Below are positions 1-8,935 of a stretch of DNA of 64,000 nt, piece by piece. The stretch lies in assembly GCF_003050965.1 (NCBI RefSeq), contig NZ_QAOU01000003.1:372001-436000 (forward strand). The letters run 5' to 3'. The translations under genes were made by a program, and so were the position numbers. Origin of the DNA: Nitrosospira sp. Nsp2. GTDB lineage: Bacteria > Pseudomonadota > Gammaproteobacteria > Burkholderiales > Nitrosomonadaceae. The notes beneath the pieces were generated by a model. That model had not been told where the DNA came from. It saw only the letters and a list, made by a program, of their open reading frames with translations, and ran no database searches. Positions within the stretch are counted from its first letter, which is position 1. Every line of letters begins with the position of its first letter.

Positions 1-527
1 GCGGCGCTACAAACGAGTACGAGCGAGATTCCATAGGCGCCTACTACCGGGACGAAACCCGCCAGTGGGCTCTGCGGTACTTGCGAGTAGCCCAACGTCA
101 GCCATGGAAAGCCGGTGAATAGCACGCTTCGCAACCAGTCGGATAGAGCCCATAAGGCGCCTGCCGCCAACGCCCAGATCATAGGAGAAGCGATCCGCAA
201 CTGCTTTAGCGTCCAACCTGTAAGGGCGGGGAACAATGCTAGATAGGCACACAGAAACAACAGGGCGAGCACGGCGGCCGGCGCAGGCATTGCGCCAAAG
301 TCATGCAAACTGACGTAAATCCATGTTACACCCGCGCTGAACATTCCCATGCCGAAGGAAAAGCCGAGTAGAGCCGAGTGAAACGGTGTCGCGCTACGGC
401 GCCACAAATGGCACAGTAGTGCCAGCGTGACAAGCGGAATCGGAAAAAGGTAAAAAGGCGCAAATCCGAGCACAGTCAGTGCGCCGAGCATGAGCGTGAG
501 AACGAGTTGCACGCGGATTTTATTCAC
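1..527 (-). CDS. lnt: Apolipoprotein N-acyltransferase, N-terminal part (cut by window edge)
   Basis: Inner-membrane enzyme that adds the third acyl chain to the N-terminal cysteine of lipoproteins. I translated the minus strand from a GTG at 527; an in-frame TGA lies only three codons upstream, so this GTG is the furthest possible start. About 175 residues are visible: several hydrophobic helices, the LGFAPF motif near the N-terminus, and the family-typical stretch DWLRS..FTGFPWL..GYSQ followed by GAYGIS. The carbon-nitrogen hydrolase domain with the catalytic triad lies beyond position 1. A short unassigned reading frame ending in an Arg-rich tail overlaps the start codon; the corC gene that often precedes lnt is not recognisable here. 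Confident family call. Confidence 0.9.
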   Translation of the reverse strand, partial: MNKIRVQLVLTLMLGALTVLGFAPFYLFPIPLVTLALLCHLWRRSATPFHSALLGFSFGMGMFSAGVTWIYVSLHDFGAMPAPAAVLALLFLCAYLALFPALTGWTLKQLRIASPMIWALAAGALWALSDWLRSVLFTGFPWLTLGYSQVPQSPLAGFVPVVGAYGISLVLVCSA

Positions 528-734
528 GCCGCTTCACCCTGCGTCGGCGCCGGGAACGGCTCGAAAACATGGTCTCAAGCGCACTGCCGGCTGCCATGGC
601 CCCTGGAAGAATATCGGCCCCGCTGGGTGCGTCGTCTTTTTGCAAAATAGAGTACAAGTATGAACAAGAGCGTATCAATACCATCGGCCATCGGACTGAC
701 GGCGGGTCAACAAACCGAAAGGATTAAAACAGGT

Positions 735-1907
735 TCAGACAGAAGAAGGGGCGTAGCTCGGCAGCACCAGTCGAAAGGTTGAACCCGCATTGATCTTCGA
801 CTCGACCTCCAACTCGCCACCGAGCAGGCGGGCGGCTTGCGCAGCAATGGTCAATCCCAGGCCGACGCCTGGTTTACCGTAGGTTTCACCGCGCTTAAAG
901 GCATCGAATAGATTGTTCAGGTTTTCCGGCGCGATGCCTGGCCCGTGATCGCTAACACTGAGTATCCAGCCAGTGTCGTTGCCTTTCGACTTATTCCGGG
1001 CCGCGATTCTTATCATGCCGCTGGAGCTGTATTTTACGGCGTTCCCCAGAAGATTCTGTAATACAAGCGTCAATAAACCCTCGTCGCTCATTGTCTCGGC
1101 GCCCTCGGGCACGTCGACATCCAATCTCAAACCTTTGGCTTGCGCGTCATGCCGCGACTGTTTGGCCACTTCTGACAATAGAAGCTTGAGATCCACGAGC
1201 TGAAGATTAATCGGGGCACAATCCTGCCGCAATTGCTCTGCCTGTAGCAACTGGTCCATACCGGACGTCGTCTGCAGGATGGCTCGCTTGATCGACTCGA
1301 TATCCTCTACGCTCTTCGCATATTCTGGAGCTTGAGACAGTCGTGCAGCGAGAAGCTGCAAATGAAGCATGGCGTGGTTGAGGTGATTGCGCAGATCATG
1401 CGACAGGAAGGAGAGGTATTTTGACTGCGTATCGGTAGAGGCCCTAATCCGCTGCCGAAGATGATCCGTGAATGCGACAACGCCTACTTGAAGGGCGGTG
1501 TCAATGGCCATATTCAAGGCAACGTTACTGCGTGCATCCAAGCCATCTCCAAGTGCCTCTGAAATTTGTTCGATGACTATTCTGCGGAGCAGCCGATATT
1601 CGACAACTAACTCCCGGATGTTGTAGTGTTCATGGAACCGAGTCACCCCGTGACTTTTGCTGCCCTCGATCAATTCACGGGTAGCGTGGGGTTTGCCCGA
1701 GGCCAGCGCGGCGGCGATCTCTTTCAGGATTGAGGGCAGCGAATTCCGAAGCTGTTGCAGAGTTAGCTCATCCGCGGCAGGAAGCGTGCGACGCACAGCA
1801 ATTTCCCACTCGGGGATGATGAAATCCGCGCGTGCGCGTAATGCGGCCGCGAGTTGGGGAAAAGGATGATGCGCAAGTAAATCAAGCGTCAGATCTTCTG
1901 TGGACAT
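735..1907 (-). CDS. Soluble sensor histidine kinase with RsbRD-like N-terminal domain
   Basis: A 390-residue cytoplasmic histidine kinase without membrane segments. Residues 1-150 are helical and resemble the RsbRD/RsbT-co-antagonist N-terminal domain. The phospho-acceptor H-box is FLSHDLRN with His170. The ATPase domain shows the N-box NLLGNAVKY (Asn289), the G1 box DHGPGIA (Asp320) and the G2 box GVGLGL (about 347-352). I chose the ATG at 1907 rather than the upstream ATG at 2006, because the upstream 33 codons do not resemble the domain and cross another candidate ORF. No response regulator is adjacent, so it is an orphan kinase here. The signal it senses is unknown. Confidence 0.85.
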   Translation of the reverse strand: MSTEDLTLDLLAHHPFPQLAAALRARADFIIPEWEIAVRRTLPAADELTLQQLRNSLPSILKEIAAALASGKPHATRELIEGSKSHGVTRFHEHYNIRELVVEYRLLRRIVIEQISEALGDGLDARSNVALNMAIDTALQVGVVAFTDHLRQRIRASTDTQSKYLSFLSHDLRNHLNHAMLHLQLLAARLSQAPEYAKSVEDIESIKRAILQTTSGMDQLLQAEQLRQDCAPINLQLVDLKLLLSEVAKQSRHDAQAKGLRLDVDVPEGAETMSDEGLLTLVLQNLLGNAVKYSSSGMIRIAARNKSKGNDTGWILSVSDHGPGIAPENLNNLFDAFKRGETYGKPGVGLGLTIAAQAARLLGGELEVESKINAGSTFRLVLPSYAPSSV

Positions 1908-1940
1908 GAACGAACTGTTCCCAAGATAGAGGAGGTGAGC

Positions 1941-2123
1941 ATGAAAAGCAGTCAAAATTACGCCAAGCCCACATGGGTGCCGCAAGTTGAAGTAGGCGAA
2001 CCGCACTTTGAAAAGCCACTTTTTCCCAAAGTCTGCTGTTGGGGTACCGCGAGTTCCTCAAGATATGTTTTAGCAAGCAGGGGATGTCATTATACGATAG
2101 CTGCCCCTGTACAGGGGACGTGA
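1941..2123 (+). CDS. Candidate small Cys-containing protein or peptide precursor (unknown)
   Basis: A 60-codon ORF, divergent from the histidine kinase, preceded by a near-perfect Shine-Dalgarno (GAGGAGG seven bases before ATG 1941). The N-terminal half is rich in Pro, Trp, Glu and Lys (KPTWVPQVEVGEP, then FEKPLFPK). It is followed by VCCWG and a Ser/Arg stretch ending with another Cys. There is no signal peptide or membrane helix. The leader-like first half and Cys-bearing second half recall RiPP precursors, but no maturase gene is visible nearby and I do not recognise the family. The ORF could also be fortuitous within the upstream region of the next gene. Confidence 0.4.
   Translation: MKSSQNYAKPTWVPQVEVGEPHFEKPLFPKVCCWGTASSSRYVLASRGCHYTIAAPVQGT
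2104..2117. promoter_or_regulatory. 14-bp perfect palindrome, candidate operator
   Basis: CCCCTGTACAGGGG is a perfect inverted repeat in the region between the kinase gene and the M23 peptidase gene. It covers the last codons of the small ORF at 1941. A dimeric repressor site is possible, but no regulator is identified. Confidence 0.35.
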
Positions 2124-2317
2124 ACAACGCGGTTAAGCAGCTCCTGTTCGGAGGGTAAACGCACCCAAATCTGTTACGCCTCGCGCGTTCCCTGTATGGT
2201 GGGGCCCGCAGCAAGCCGCTATCCATACCCGCCTGTCTTACCCCCTTTAGCATGTCAACTATCCTCACGCGTGGCATCTATTGTGCTAAAATTTAGGACT
2301 AAAGCATGAGGGAGAAT

Positions 2318-3634
2318 ATGCTGGTTCACAAATTCAGGGTTTTGCCGGAAAAGCAGTTGACTTTGACAAAAAGAAGATTGCGCTGGCTGATTCTGTTATC
2401 GAGTATTCCTTTGTTTGGCATGGTGGCAGCGTTCGGGATAGCGCCGGACACGTCATTCGAAGAACTTCCCGTGGAGCAGGTCGTCCTGCGCCTCGAACTT
2501 CCCGAAGTTCATCCTGCGTCTGATCTGGATATGACATTCTGGCGGCAGGAACGAATCGAGCGCGGCGATACTATCGCGACCTTGCTGTCCCGTCTCGGCG
2601 TCAACAATCATGACGCAGCCAGTTTCTTGCGAGACGTAAGAGACGTCAAGCCCATGCATCAGCTCATCTCCGGCAAGACCATCCACGTTCAGAGTACCGC
2701 TGCGGGCGAGTTGCTTTTGTTGCGCTATTTCCCGGGCGGCAGCGAGCAGCTGGTGATGGAGAAAAGTGGGGATGCCTTCCGGATAAGCGAACAACCGGCA
2801 AAGCTGGAGACGCACATCCAGATGAAATCCGGCGTAATAAATAGTTCGCTGTTTGCGGCAATTGATAGCGCGGGCGTGCCGGACAGCGTTGCCACCCAGA
2901 TTGTTGATATTCTTGCATCCGAGATTGATTTTCATCGGGATTTGCGCAAGGGCGACCGTTTTACCGTGGTATACGATTCGCTATATGGCAATGGCGAGCC
3001 CGCGAGGCCCGGACGAGTCCTGGCGGTAGAGTTCATCAACCAGGGAACCCCTCATCGGGCACTTTATTTCGCGCCTGAAAACGGGGAAAGCGGCTATTTC
3101 ACGCCGGACGGCAAGAATCTCCGAAAAGCATTCCTGCGCTCGCCGCTGGAGTTCTCACGCATCAGTTCGGGTTTTTCAAGCGCGCGTTTTCATCCTATTC
3201 TCAAGACATGGCGCGCGCATAATGGTATTGACTACGCGGCGCCGACCGGCGCTCGCGTGAAGGCGGCGGCCGATGGGACCGTGGCGTTCTCTGGCTGGCA
3301 GGGCGGTTACGGTAACGTCGTGATCTTGCAGCATAATGGTGGGTACTCGACCGTTTACGGGCACTTGTCGGCTTTTGCCAAGGGTTTGCGCAAGGGGGAG
3401 CGTGTCAGTCAAGGTGAAGTAATCGGCCAGGTCGGTGCGACTGGAATGGCAACCGGTCCGCATCTGCACTATGAATTTCGCTTCAATGGTGTACAGCGGG
3501 ACCCCACAAAGGTGGCAATGCCTGCCGCGAACCCGGTTTCGCCCAAGCATCTGCCGTCATTTTACGAATATACCAAATCGTCGATGGCCCGGCTGGATAT
3601 GCTTCGTGGAACCAGCCTCGCATTCCTCGACTAG
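2318..3634 (+). CDS. M23-family murein endopeptidase (MepM/YebA-like)
   Basis: A periplasmic zinc peptidase that cuts peptidoglycan cross-links. It has 438 residues with an N-terminal signal anchor (hydrophobic segment after RLRW), an OapA/LysM-like region in the middle and a C-terminal peptidase M23 (LytM) domain. The zinc motifs are visible: HNGIDYAAPTGARV (HxxxD), VYGHL and HLHYEFRFNG (HxH). I preferred ATG 2318 over ATG 2306 because GAGGGAG sits about five bases before it. Upstream, TTGTGC/TAAAAT-like sequence precedes the gene. It is followed within 36 bp by anmK, so the pair probably forms a cell-wall remodelling and recycling unit. Confidence 0.9.
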   Translation: MLVHKFRVLPEKQLTLTKRRLRWLILLSSIPLFGMVAAFGIAPDTSFEELPVEQVVLRLELPEVHPASDLDMTFWRQERIERGDTIATLLSRLGVNNHDAASFLRDVRDVKPMHQLISGKTIHVQSTAAGELLLLRYFPGGSEQLVMEKSGDAFRISEQPAKLETHIQMKSGVINSSLFAAIDSAGVPDSVATQIVDILASEIDFHRDLRKGDRFTVVYDSLYGNGEPARPGRVLAVEFINQGTPHRALYFAPENGESGYFTPDGKNLRKAFLRSPLEFSRISSGFSSARFHPILKTWRAHNGIDYAAPTGARVKAAADGTVAFSGWQGGYGNVVILQHNGGYSTVYGHLSAFAKGLRKGERVSQGEVIGQVGATGMATGPHLHYEFRFNGVQRDPTKVAMPAANPVSPKHLPSFYEYTKSSMARLDMLRGTSLAFLD

Positions 3635-3669
3635 GCGCCTGGCGCAAAACGGGCATTAGGCGGAAGAAT

Positions 3670-4770
3670 TTGAAAACCGCTTACTATATCGGGATCATGT
3701 CGGGCACGAGCCTCGACGGGATCGATGCAGTGCTTGCGGATCTCGGCTCTTCACCCCCTTCGTTGCTGCATACCTGTTACCGGCCATACGATTCAGATCT
3801 CCGCAACCGGTTGCTGGGGTTGCATCTGCCGGGCCACGATGAATTGCATCGCGCCTCCTTGATGGGCAATGAGCTCGCCCATCATTATGCCCACGCAGTA
3901 GCGGCATTACTTGCTGAAAGCAGCGTAAAGGCAGCCGAGGTGGCGGCGATTGGATGCCACGGCCAGACGGTCCGGCACTGTCCCCAACCAGGGAACGGCT
4001 ATACCATACAATTATACAATCCCGCACTACTGGTTGAGCTCACGGGCATCGCTGTGGTGGCGGACCTCAGGAGCCGCGATATTGCGGCGGGTGGGCAGGG
4101 CGCGCCGCTGGTCCCGGCGTTTCATAAAATACTGTTCAGCCACCCCGAAATTCACCGCGTTATCGTCAATATCGGCGGTATTTCCAATATAACCGACCTC
4201 CCGCCCGATGGCGAGGTTACCGGATTTGATTGCGGACCCGGCAACATCATGATGGACGCGTGGTGCTTGCGTAGTATCGGCAGCATATATGACAACAACG
4301 GAGCATGGGCAGCATCAGGCAGAGTCATACCGGCCCTGCTGGACAAACTTCTGACCCTGCCTTTTTTCTCTCTTGCTCCCCCAAAGAGCGCTGGAAGGGA
4401 AATATTCAATCTAGTTTGGCTGGAGGATTGTTTGTCCGGAGATGAGCAACCAGCTGATGTTGCAGCGACCCTTCTGCAGTTGACCGTTAGGGGAATTGCA
4501 GAATCGGTCTCAGCTCATTTCCGTGACGTGGCGGAAGTTTATCTATGCGGTGGCGGCGCGCGTAACGGAGCGCTGGTTGACCGGATTCGAGCAGCCATGA
4601 CCGGTAAAAAGGTGGAATTGACCGACAGTATCGGCGTTGATGCCGACTGGCTGGAAGCATTTGCGTTTGCCTGGTTGGCAAAACAGACTATGAATGGTGA
4701 GCCCGGTAATCTTCCCTCTGTAACCGGCGCAAGCGGTCCCAGAGTTCTCGGGGCGATTTACCCTAATTAA
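3670..4770 (+). CDS. anmK: Anhydro-N-acetylmuramic acid kinase
   Basis: Phosphorylates and opens 1,6-anhydro-MurNAc released during peptidoglycan turnover, giving MurNAc-6-phosphate. The start is TTG at 3670, with a purine-rich GGCGGAAGA just upstream. The protein has 366 residues, the usual family length. The N-terminal signature YIGIMSGTSLDGIDA, the substrate-side motif GCHGQTV, the phosphate loop region VNIGGISNITDLP and FDCGPGN are all present. It follows the M23 peptidase on the same strand, an order common in betaproteobacteria, and converges with erpA. Confidence 0.95.
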   Translation: MKTAYYIGIMSGTSLDGIDAVLADLGSSPPSLLHTCYRPYDSDLRNRLLGLHLPGHDELHRASLMGNELAHHYAHAVAALLAESSVKAAEVAAIGCHGQTVRHCPQPGNGYTIQLYNPALLVELTGIAVVADLRSRDIAAGGQGAPLVPAFHKILFSHPEIHRVIVNIGGISNITDLPPDGEVTGFDCGPGNIMMDAWCLRSIGSIYDNNGAWAASGRVIPALLDKLLTLPFFSLAPPKSAGREIFNLVWLEDCLSGDEQPADVAATLLQLTVRGIAESVSAHFRDVAEVYLCGGGARNGALVDRIRAAMTGKKVELTDSIGVDADWLEAFAFAWLAKQTMNGEPGNLPSVTGASGPRVLGAIYPN

Positions 4771-4849
4771 CTTTGCTCCAATTAAAACCTGGTCAGCCAA
4801 AGACGACTTTGTCAGTTTTGCTATGTAAAAAACGCGAACTGATAATCGG

Positions 4850-5224
4850 CTACACTGAAAAAGAAGATCCACAACCACAGGTACTGGACGCTCCGGGGTT
4901 CTTGATAACAAATTGCGCCCCTTCGGCATTTTCCTGGTAGTCGATTTCGGCCCCGGCCAAGTACTGAAAACTCATCGCATCGATGAGTAGTTTCACGCCA
5001 TTCTTCTCCGTTACCGTATCATCTTCGCTGATTAACTCGTCAAAGGTAAAGCCGTACTTAAAACCGGAGCATCCCCCGCCGGCGACAAACACTCGCAGCT
5101 TGAGATCATTGTTTCCTTCTTCCTCGATCAATTGCCGGACTTTGGTTGCCGCATTATCAGTAAAAATAAGTGGAGCTTGCATTTCTGCAACCAGGCTGGA
5201 GTTGGTTGGTGCGTTCATATACAT
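4850..5224 (-). CDS. erpA: Iron-sulfur cluster insertion protein ErpA
   Basis: An A-type carrier that delivers [4Fe-4S]/[2Fe-2S] clusters to apoproteins. The 124-residue protein has the HesB/IscA fold and the three conserved cysteines: Cys52 in GGGCSGF, and Cys116 and Cys118 in TCGCG near the C-terminus. The ORF opens MYMN, so the ATG at 5218 is an alternative start; neither has a strong Shine-Dalgarno. It lies in the usual betaproteobacterial position near argC and rpsI, but two genes (bactofilin and a coiled-coil membrane protein) separate them here. Confidence 0.95.
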   Translation of the reverse strand: MYMNAPTNSSLVAEMQAPLIFTDNAATKVRQLIEEEGNNDLKLRVFVAGGGCSGFKYGFTFDELISEDDTVTEKNGVKLLIDAMSFQYLAGAEIDYQENAEGAQFVIKNPGASSTCGCGSSFSV

Positions 5225-5273
5225 CTTTTGTCGAGTTAAAGGGGGGACAACTATTCACTTGTGTGCGCACAGG

Positions 5274-5690
5274 TCACTCGCTTTGGCTCGCGGGGATCAA
5301 TGGTACGACTTTATTGTCGACTTGGATATTATCCAGATGATGAAGCATCCCATCCACCGATGCGCCAAGCTGTATTTCCATGGCCTTGTAATGCACATCT
5401 CCAGAGACCTTGGCTTTCGGCTGTAGTTCCATGTATTCGCTTGCATGGATTGCGCCGGTTACCGTTCCGTTGATAACGGCATGCGAGACAATAATTTTCC
5501 CCTCTATGACTGCCTGGTCGCTTAGCACGAGCGTGCTGGGCTTGTCGCCGAGCGCGACGATATTCCCCGTAACGCGACCATCCACCCGTAAGCCTCCGCT
5601 GAAGTTGACGTTGCCGTCGATGTGGGTTCCTACCCCAATCAGCGAATCAATCTGACTTTGCGGTTTCTCGGTTTTTCCATTTCCGAACAT
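5274..5690 (-). CDS. Bactofilin family cytoskeletal protein
   Basis: A 138-residue polymer-forming protein (DUF583/bactofilin, CcmA type). The central part is a right-handed beta-helix made of short repeats such as GLRVDGRVTGNI, AVIEGKIIVS and AVINGTVTGAI, flanked by short disordered ends. Bactofilins form nucleotide-free filaments at the inner membrane and often guide M23 peptidases; an M23 peptidase gene lies 1.6 kb away on the other strand. It lies ten bases downstream of the DUF6776-like gene and is probably co-transcribed with it. Confidence 0.92.
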   Translation of the reverse strand: MFGNGKTEKPQSQIDSLIGVGTHIDGNVNFSGGLRVDGRVTGNIVALGDKPSTLVLSDQAVIEGKIIVSHAVINGTVTGAIHASEYMELQPKAKVSGDVHYKAMEIQLGASVDGMLHHLDNIQVDNKVVPLIPASQSE

Positions 5691-5700
5691 TCTGCCTCCT

Positions 5701-6441
5701 CTATAGTGACAAGTTTACCGTCTGCATCAGTCTCGTCTGTGCCACGCCTTTTTCATACACCTTTACCTGCATACTATCCACGATGGCGTCCGGGGGCAAA
5801 TGAAAGGTGTTGTCTATTCTTTGGTAAAATCTGAAGTTGATGTCCAGCATTTGTGACGAACTATCGCTGCCGATCGGGATCATCATCTTTTCCCCATTTT
5901 GCTGGAAATGTACCGCGAATTCCAGACTTCCGTGGAAATCCTTTGCGCGCGGTCCGTTTTGGACCAGCAACAGGCTATAACGGTATTCTCCGGGCAGTTT
6001 GCCCCGTTCCAGCTTCAGCCGTCCAATCGAAACCTTCTGCTCTGATTTTCCACCGGCTGAACCCAGGTTCTGAAAAAACGCCAGGTCCTCTTTCAGGCGG
6101 ATATTTTCGTTTTCGAGCGTCTTGACCTGTTTTGCGATATCTTCCCGAGCGACCAGGTCCATTTGCAGTTGCCGGTCAAGGCCCGCCACCTTCATGCGGA
6201 GTTCTTCGTTATCCCGCTCCAGACGGCCGTTCAATTCCGACAAACGGTTTAGGTCATGACCCGTTTCGTTCTTGTCAAAGCCGGCAAACCTGCGCCCCGC
6301 TTCATACATACCTAAGGATAGCCCCACTGCCAGCACGGCGAGAATCGTGATAACGACCCAACGCATATAGGCCGGGGTCTGCGGACGTATTGCGACCCTC
6401 GGCGCCGATATGCCGTACTTTTTTTTAAGCGATTTGATCAT
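5701..6441 (-). CDS. Membrane-anchored coiled-coil protein (DUF6776-like)
   Basis: A 246-residue protein with a short basic cytoplasmic tail, one transmembrane helix around residues 28-47 (VVITILAVLAVGLSLGM), a coiled coil at about 58-120 (repeated Leu/Asn/Glu heptads), and a C-terminal beta-rich periplasmic domain. The layout matches the DUF6776 family usually found beside bactofilin genes. The molecular role is unknown. Context suggests it tethers or regulates the bactofilin filament (inference). The 257 bp upstream to argC show no recognisable element. Confidence 0.8.
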   Translation of the reverse strand: MIKSLKKKYGISAPRVAIRPQTPAYMRWVVITILAVLAVGLSLGMYEAGRRFAGFDKNETGHDLNRLSELNGRLERDNEELRMKVAGLDRQLQMDLVAREDIAKQVKTLENENIRLKEDLAFFQNLGSAGGKSEQKVSIGRLKLERGKLPGEYRYSLLLVQNGPRAKDFHGSLEFAVHFQQNGEKMMIPIGSDSSSQMLDINFRFYQRIDNTFHLPPDAIVDSMQVKVYEKGVAQTRLMQTVNLSL

Positions 6442-6698
6442 GCCCCAACATCCTGAAAAATCCTCGGTGGAGCCTATTGCCGGCCAAGCTGGAAATCGCG
6501 AGCAGGCGCGCCACGTGTCTACCTGACACCTGATTCAGGCTGAACAAGTGCTTAGTGCTTAGGCTGCCCCATGCGCCTCCAATTTTACTGCAACTTGATC
6601 GCCTGGTGGGCGTTGGACTCTTTCGGGGCTACAGTCCTATTAACTTGGACACTGACTCGCGTCCCGCGCCGTCGCACCCCGGAAAAGGGACAGGCTGC

Positions 6699-7727
6699 TC
6701 AGGGCAGCAGTGGAGCATGGCTGATCGCCAGCGTTTCAGACAAGCCGAACATCAGGTTCATGTTCTGCACCGCTTGCCCTGCTGCGCCCTTGACCAGATT
6801 ATCCGTTACCGACAGTATTACCGCGGTGTTGCCTCCCTGCGGACGATGGACAGCGATGCGGCAGAGATTAGAGCCACGTACCGAGCGCGTCTCCGGATGG
6901 GCGCCGGGAGGAAGCACATCAACAAAGGGCTCATCGGCGTAGCGCTTTTCATATAAAGCCTGTAGATCGGTATGCGAGGTTAGTCGGGCATAGAGCGTAG
7001 CGTGAATGCCGCGGACCATAGGCGTGAGGTGGGGCACGAACGTCAACCCAACGGGTCGCTCTGCCATATTCGACAGACCTTGTCTGATTTCCGGCAAATG
7101 TCGATGTCCTGGAACACCATAAGCCTTGAAATTATCGGCGGCCTCCGCATACAGCGTATGCACCGCGGCGGTGCGCCCAGCGCCGGATACGCCGGATTTC
7201 GCGTCTGCCACCAGATTGCCCAGGTCAACGATACCCGCTTCAACGAGTGGCAGGAAGCCCAGTTGCACCGCTGTGGGATAGCAGCCCGGATTGGCTATGA
7301 GTGTCGCGGCTCTGATTTTGTCGCGATTGATTTCAGGCAGCCCATAGATGGCCTCGGCTACCAGATCGGGGCAAGCGTGTGACATGCCATACCACTTTTC
7401 CCATTCAGCTATATCCTTGATGCGAAAATCGGCAGACAGATCGATTATCCGTACGCCCGCGTCCAGTAACGGCCGTGCCTGGTTCATGGCAATACCGTTT
7501 GGGGTTGCGAAAAATACCACGTCGCATTTGTCCAGGTCAGCTTCTGCAGGATCACTAAATTTTAGCGACACTCGTCCTCGCAAGCTGGGAAATAATTCCG
7601 CTACGCCCATACCTGCTTCCTTGCGCGACGTTATCACCCGCATGCTCACCCCAGGGTGGTCGGCCAAAATGCGCAGCAGTTCTACACCGGTGTAACCTGT
7701 TCCCCCTACAATTCCTACGTTAAGCAT
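6699..7727 (-). CDS. argC: N-acetyl-gamma-glutamyl-phosphate reductase
   Basis: Third step of arginine biosynthesis: NADPH-dependent reduction of N-acetylglutamyl phosphate to the semialdehyde. It has 342 residues, of the usual length. The Rossmann motif [12 protein letters not shown] lies at 8-19, and the catalytic Cys149 in NPGCYPTA. The C-terminal region contains the [12 protein letters not shown] dimer motif. It lies downstream of rplM-rpsI, separated from them by a clear terminator, so it has its own transcription start. Confidence 0.97.
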   Translation of the reverse strand: MLNVGIVGGTGYTGVELLRILADHPGVSMRVITSRKEAGMGVAELFPSLRGRVSLKFSDPAEADLDKCDVVFFATPNGIAMNQARPLLDAGVRIIDLSADFRIKDIAEWEKWYGMSHACPDLVAEAIYGLPEINRDKIRAATLIANPGCYPTAVQLGFLPLVEAGIVDLGNLVADAKSGVSGAGRTAAVHTLYAEAADNFKAYGVPGHRHLPEIRQGLSNMAERPVGLTFVPHLTPMVRGIHATLYARLTSHTDLQALYEKRYADEPFVDVLPPGAHPETRSVRGSNLCRIAVHRPQGGNTAVILSVTDNLVKGAAGQAVQNMNLMFGLSETLAISHAPLLP

Positions 7728-7768
7728 AGCGTTCCCCTATCCTCCGGGACGATTATAAAGTAACAAAT

Positions 7769-7798
7769 AAAAAAGCCGCCAGAAAAGGGCGGCTTTTT
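7769..7798 (-). terminator. Rho-independent terminator of rplM-rpsI
   Basis: A stem of AAAAAGCCGCC and GGGCGGCTTTTT with an AGAAAA loop. On the minus strand it ends in a run of T just downstream of the rpsI stop codon. The symmetry could make it work in both directions. Confidence 0.9.
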
Positions 7799-7815
7799 GT
7801 GACGAGGGTGAAGAA

Positions 7816-8208
7816 TTATCTCTTGGAAAATTGCTTCCGACGGCGCGCTTTGCGTAAACCGACCTTCTTTCTTTCCACCTCGCGCGCGTCCCGCGTAACC
7901 AGCCCAGCGTTGCTCAATACAGGCTTGAGCGAAGCATCATAATCAATCAATGCCCGGGTAATGCCATGCCGCACTGCCCCAGCCTGGCCCGATTCCCCTC
8001 CGCCGTGAATGTTGACCACAATGTCAAAACTTGTCAGATTACCTGTGAGTTCCAGTGGCTGACGAACTACCATGCGTCCGGTTTCGCGCGAAAAAAACTC
8101 ATCAACCGGCTTGTCGTTAATCGTTATCAAGCCCTTGCCCGGCTTGATGAAGACGCGAGCCACGGCGCTTTTGCGGCGTCCGGTACCGTAATTATAGGTC
8201 GTGTTCAT
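7816..8208 (-). CDS. rpsI: 30S ribosomal protein uS9
   Basis: A 130-residue small-subunit protein whose C-terminal tail reaches the P-site tRNA. The family signatures [13 protein letters not shown] at the start, [18 protein letters not shown] in the middle, and the basic tail ending KQFSKR are all present. It starts 5 bp after the rplM stop, the universal bacterial rplM-rpsI pair. Confidence 0.98.
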   Translation of the reverse strand: MNTTYNYGTGRRKSAVARVFIKPGKGLITINDKPVDEFFSRETGRMVVRQPLELTGNLTSFDIVVNIHGGGESGQAGAVRHGITRALIDYDASLKPVLSNAGLVTRDAREVERKKVGLRKARRRKQFSKR

Positions 8209-8213
8209 TAATA

Positions 8214-8648
8214 TCAGGCCCTGACTTCGAGTTGTCGCGGCTGTTGCGCCGCGTGCGGATGCGACGCACCCGCGTAGATTTTGAGTTTTTTCAACATGGC
8301 GTACCCTAGCGGACCCTTTGGCAACATACCCCTGACGGCCTTTTCCAGTGGTCGGCCGGGAAAGCGCGCATGCATTTTGGCAAAACTGGTTTCATAAATA
8401 CCGCCGGGATACCCCGTATGACGATAGTATGTCTTGTTCTCCGCCTTGGCGCCCGTGACACGAAGCTTGTCGACGTTGATAACAACGATGAAATCACCGG
8501 TATCCACATGGGGAGTAAAGATAGGCTTGTGTTTGCCCCGAAGACGATGTGCGATCTCTGCGGCGAGACGCCCAAGTACCTTGTCGGCCGCATCGATCAC
8601 AAACCAGTCGCGGATTACTTCATGTGGTTTGGCTGAAAAGGTTTTCAC
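8214..8648 (-). CDS. rplM: 50S ribosomal protein uL13
   Basis: Early-assembly large-subunit protein, 144 residues with the GTG start chosen here. The open frame extends upstream to 8756, but the conserved N-terminus begins at [16 protein letters not shown] motif lies about nine bases before the GTG at 8648, whereas it would directly abut the alternative ATG at 8657. The motifs [24 protein letters not shown] and GMLPKGPLG are typical. The upstream 287 bp separate it from the divergent phosphoribulokinase gene. Confidence 0.97.
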   Translation of the reverse strand: MKTFSAKPHEVIRDWFVIDAADKVLGRLAAEIAHRLRGKHKPIFTPHVDTGDFIVVINVDKLRVTGAKAENKTYYRHTGYPGGIYETSFAKMHARFPGRPLEKAVRGMLPKGPLGYAMLKKLKIYAGASHPHAAQQPRQLEVRA

Positions 8649-8935
8649 GACGCCCATCCCTGCTGATTCAGTAAAGCCGGGCATATTATGCCAGAGTTTC
8701 TCGAAAGTCAACCGTGCGTGAACTGGCAACGCTAAACAAGGTGCTGTTGCCTCCATTCCGCCTCACCAACGGCCTCTTCAAAGCCCTCAACGCGCGGAAC
8801 AGGTTGCATCTTTTAACCCAAGGCGAGGTGAAAACGGGTATCATAAACGCCGCCAAAAATTTGCTGGAATTCAGCTGTATTTATTGACGAGAAAAACATA
8901 ACATTCATTACTTATTGTCCTGAGGAGAGCGTTGT

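Noticed and set aside
2104-2117. LexA box
   Set aside because: The palindrome has CTGTACAG but not the spacing of a LexA site (CTG-N10-CAG), so an SOS role is not supported.
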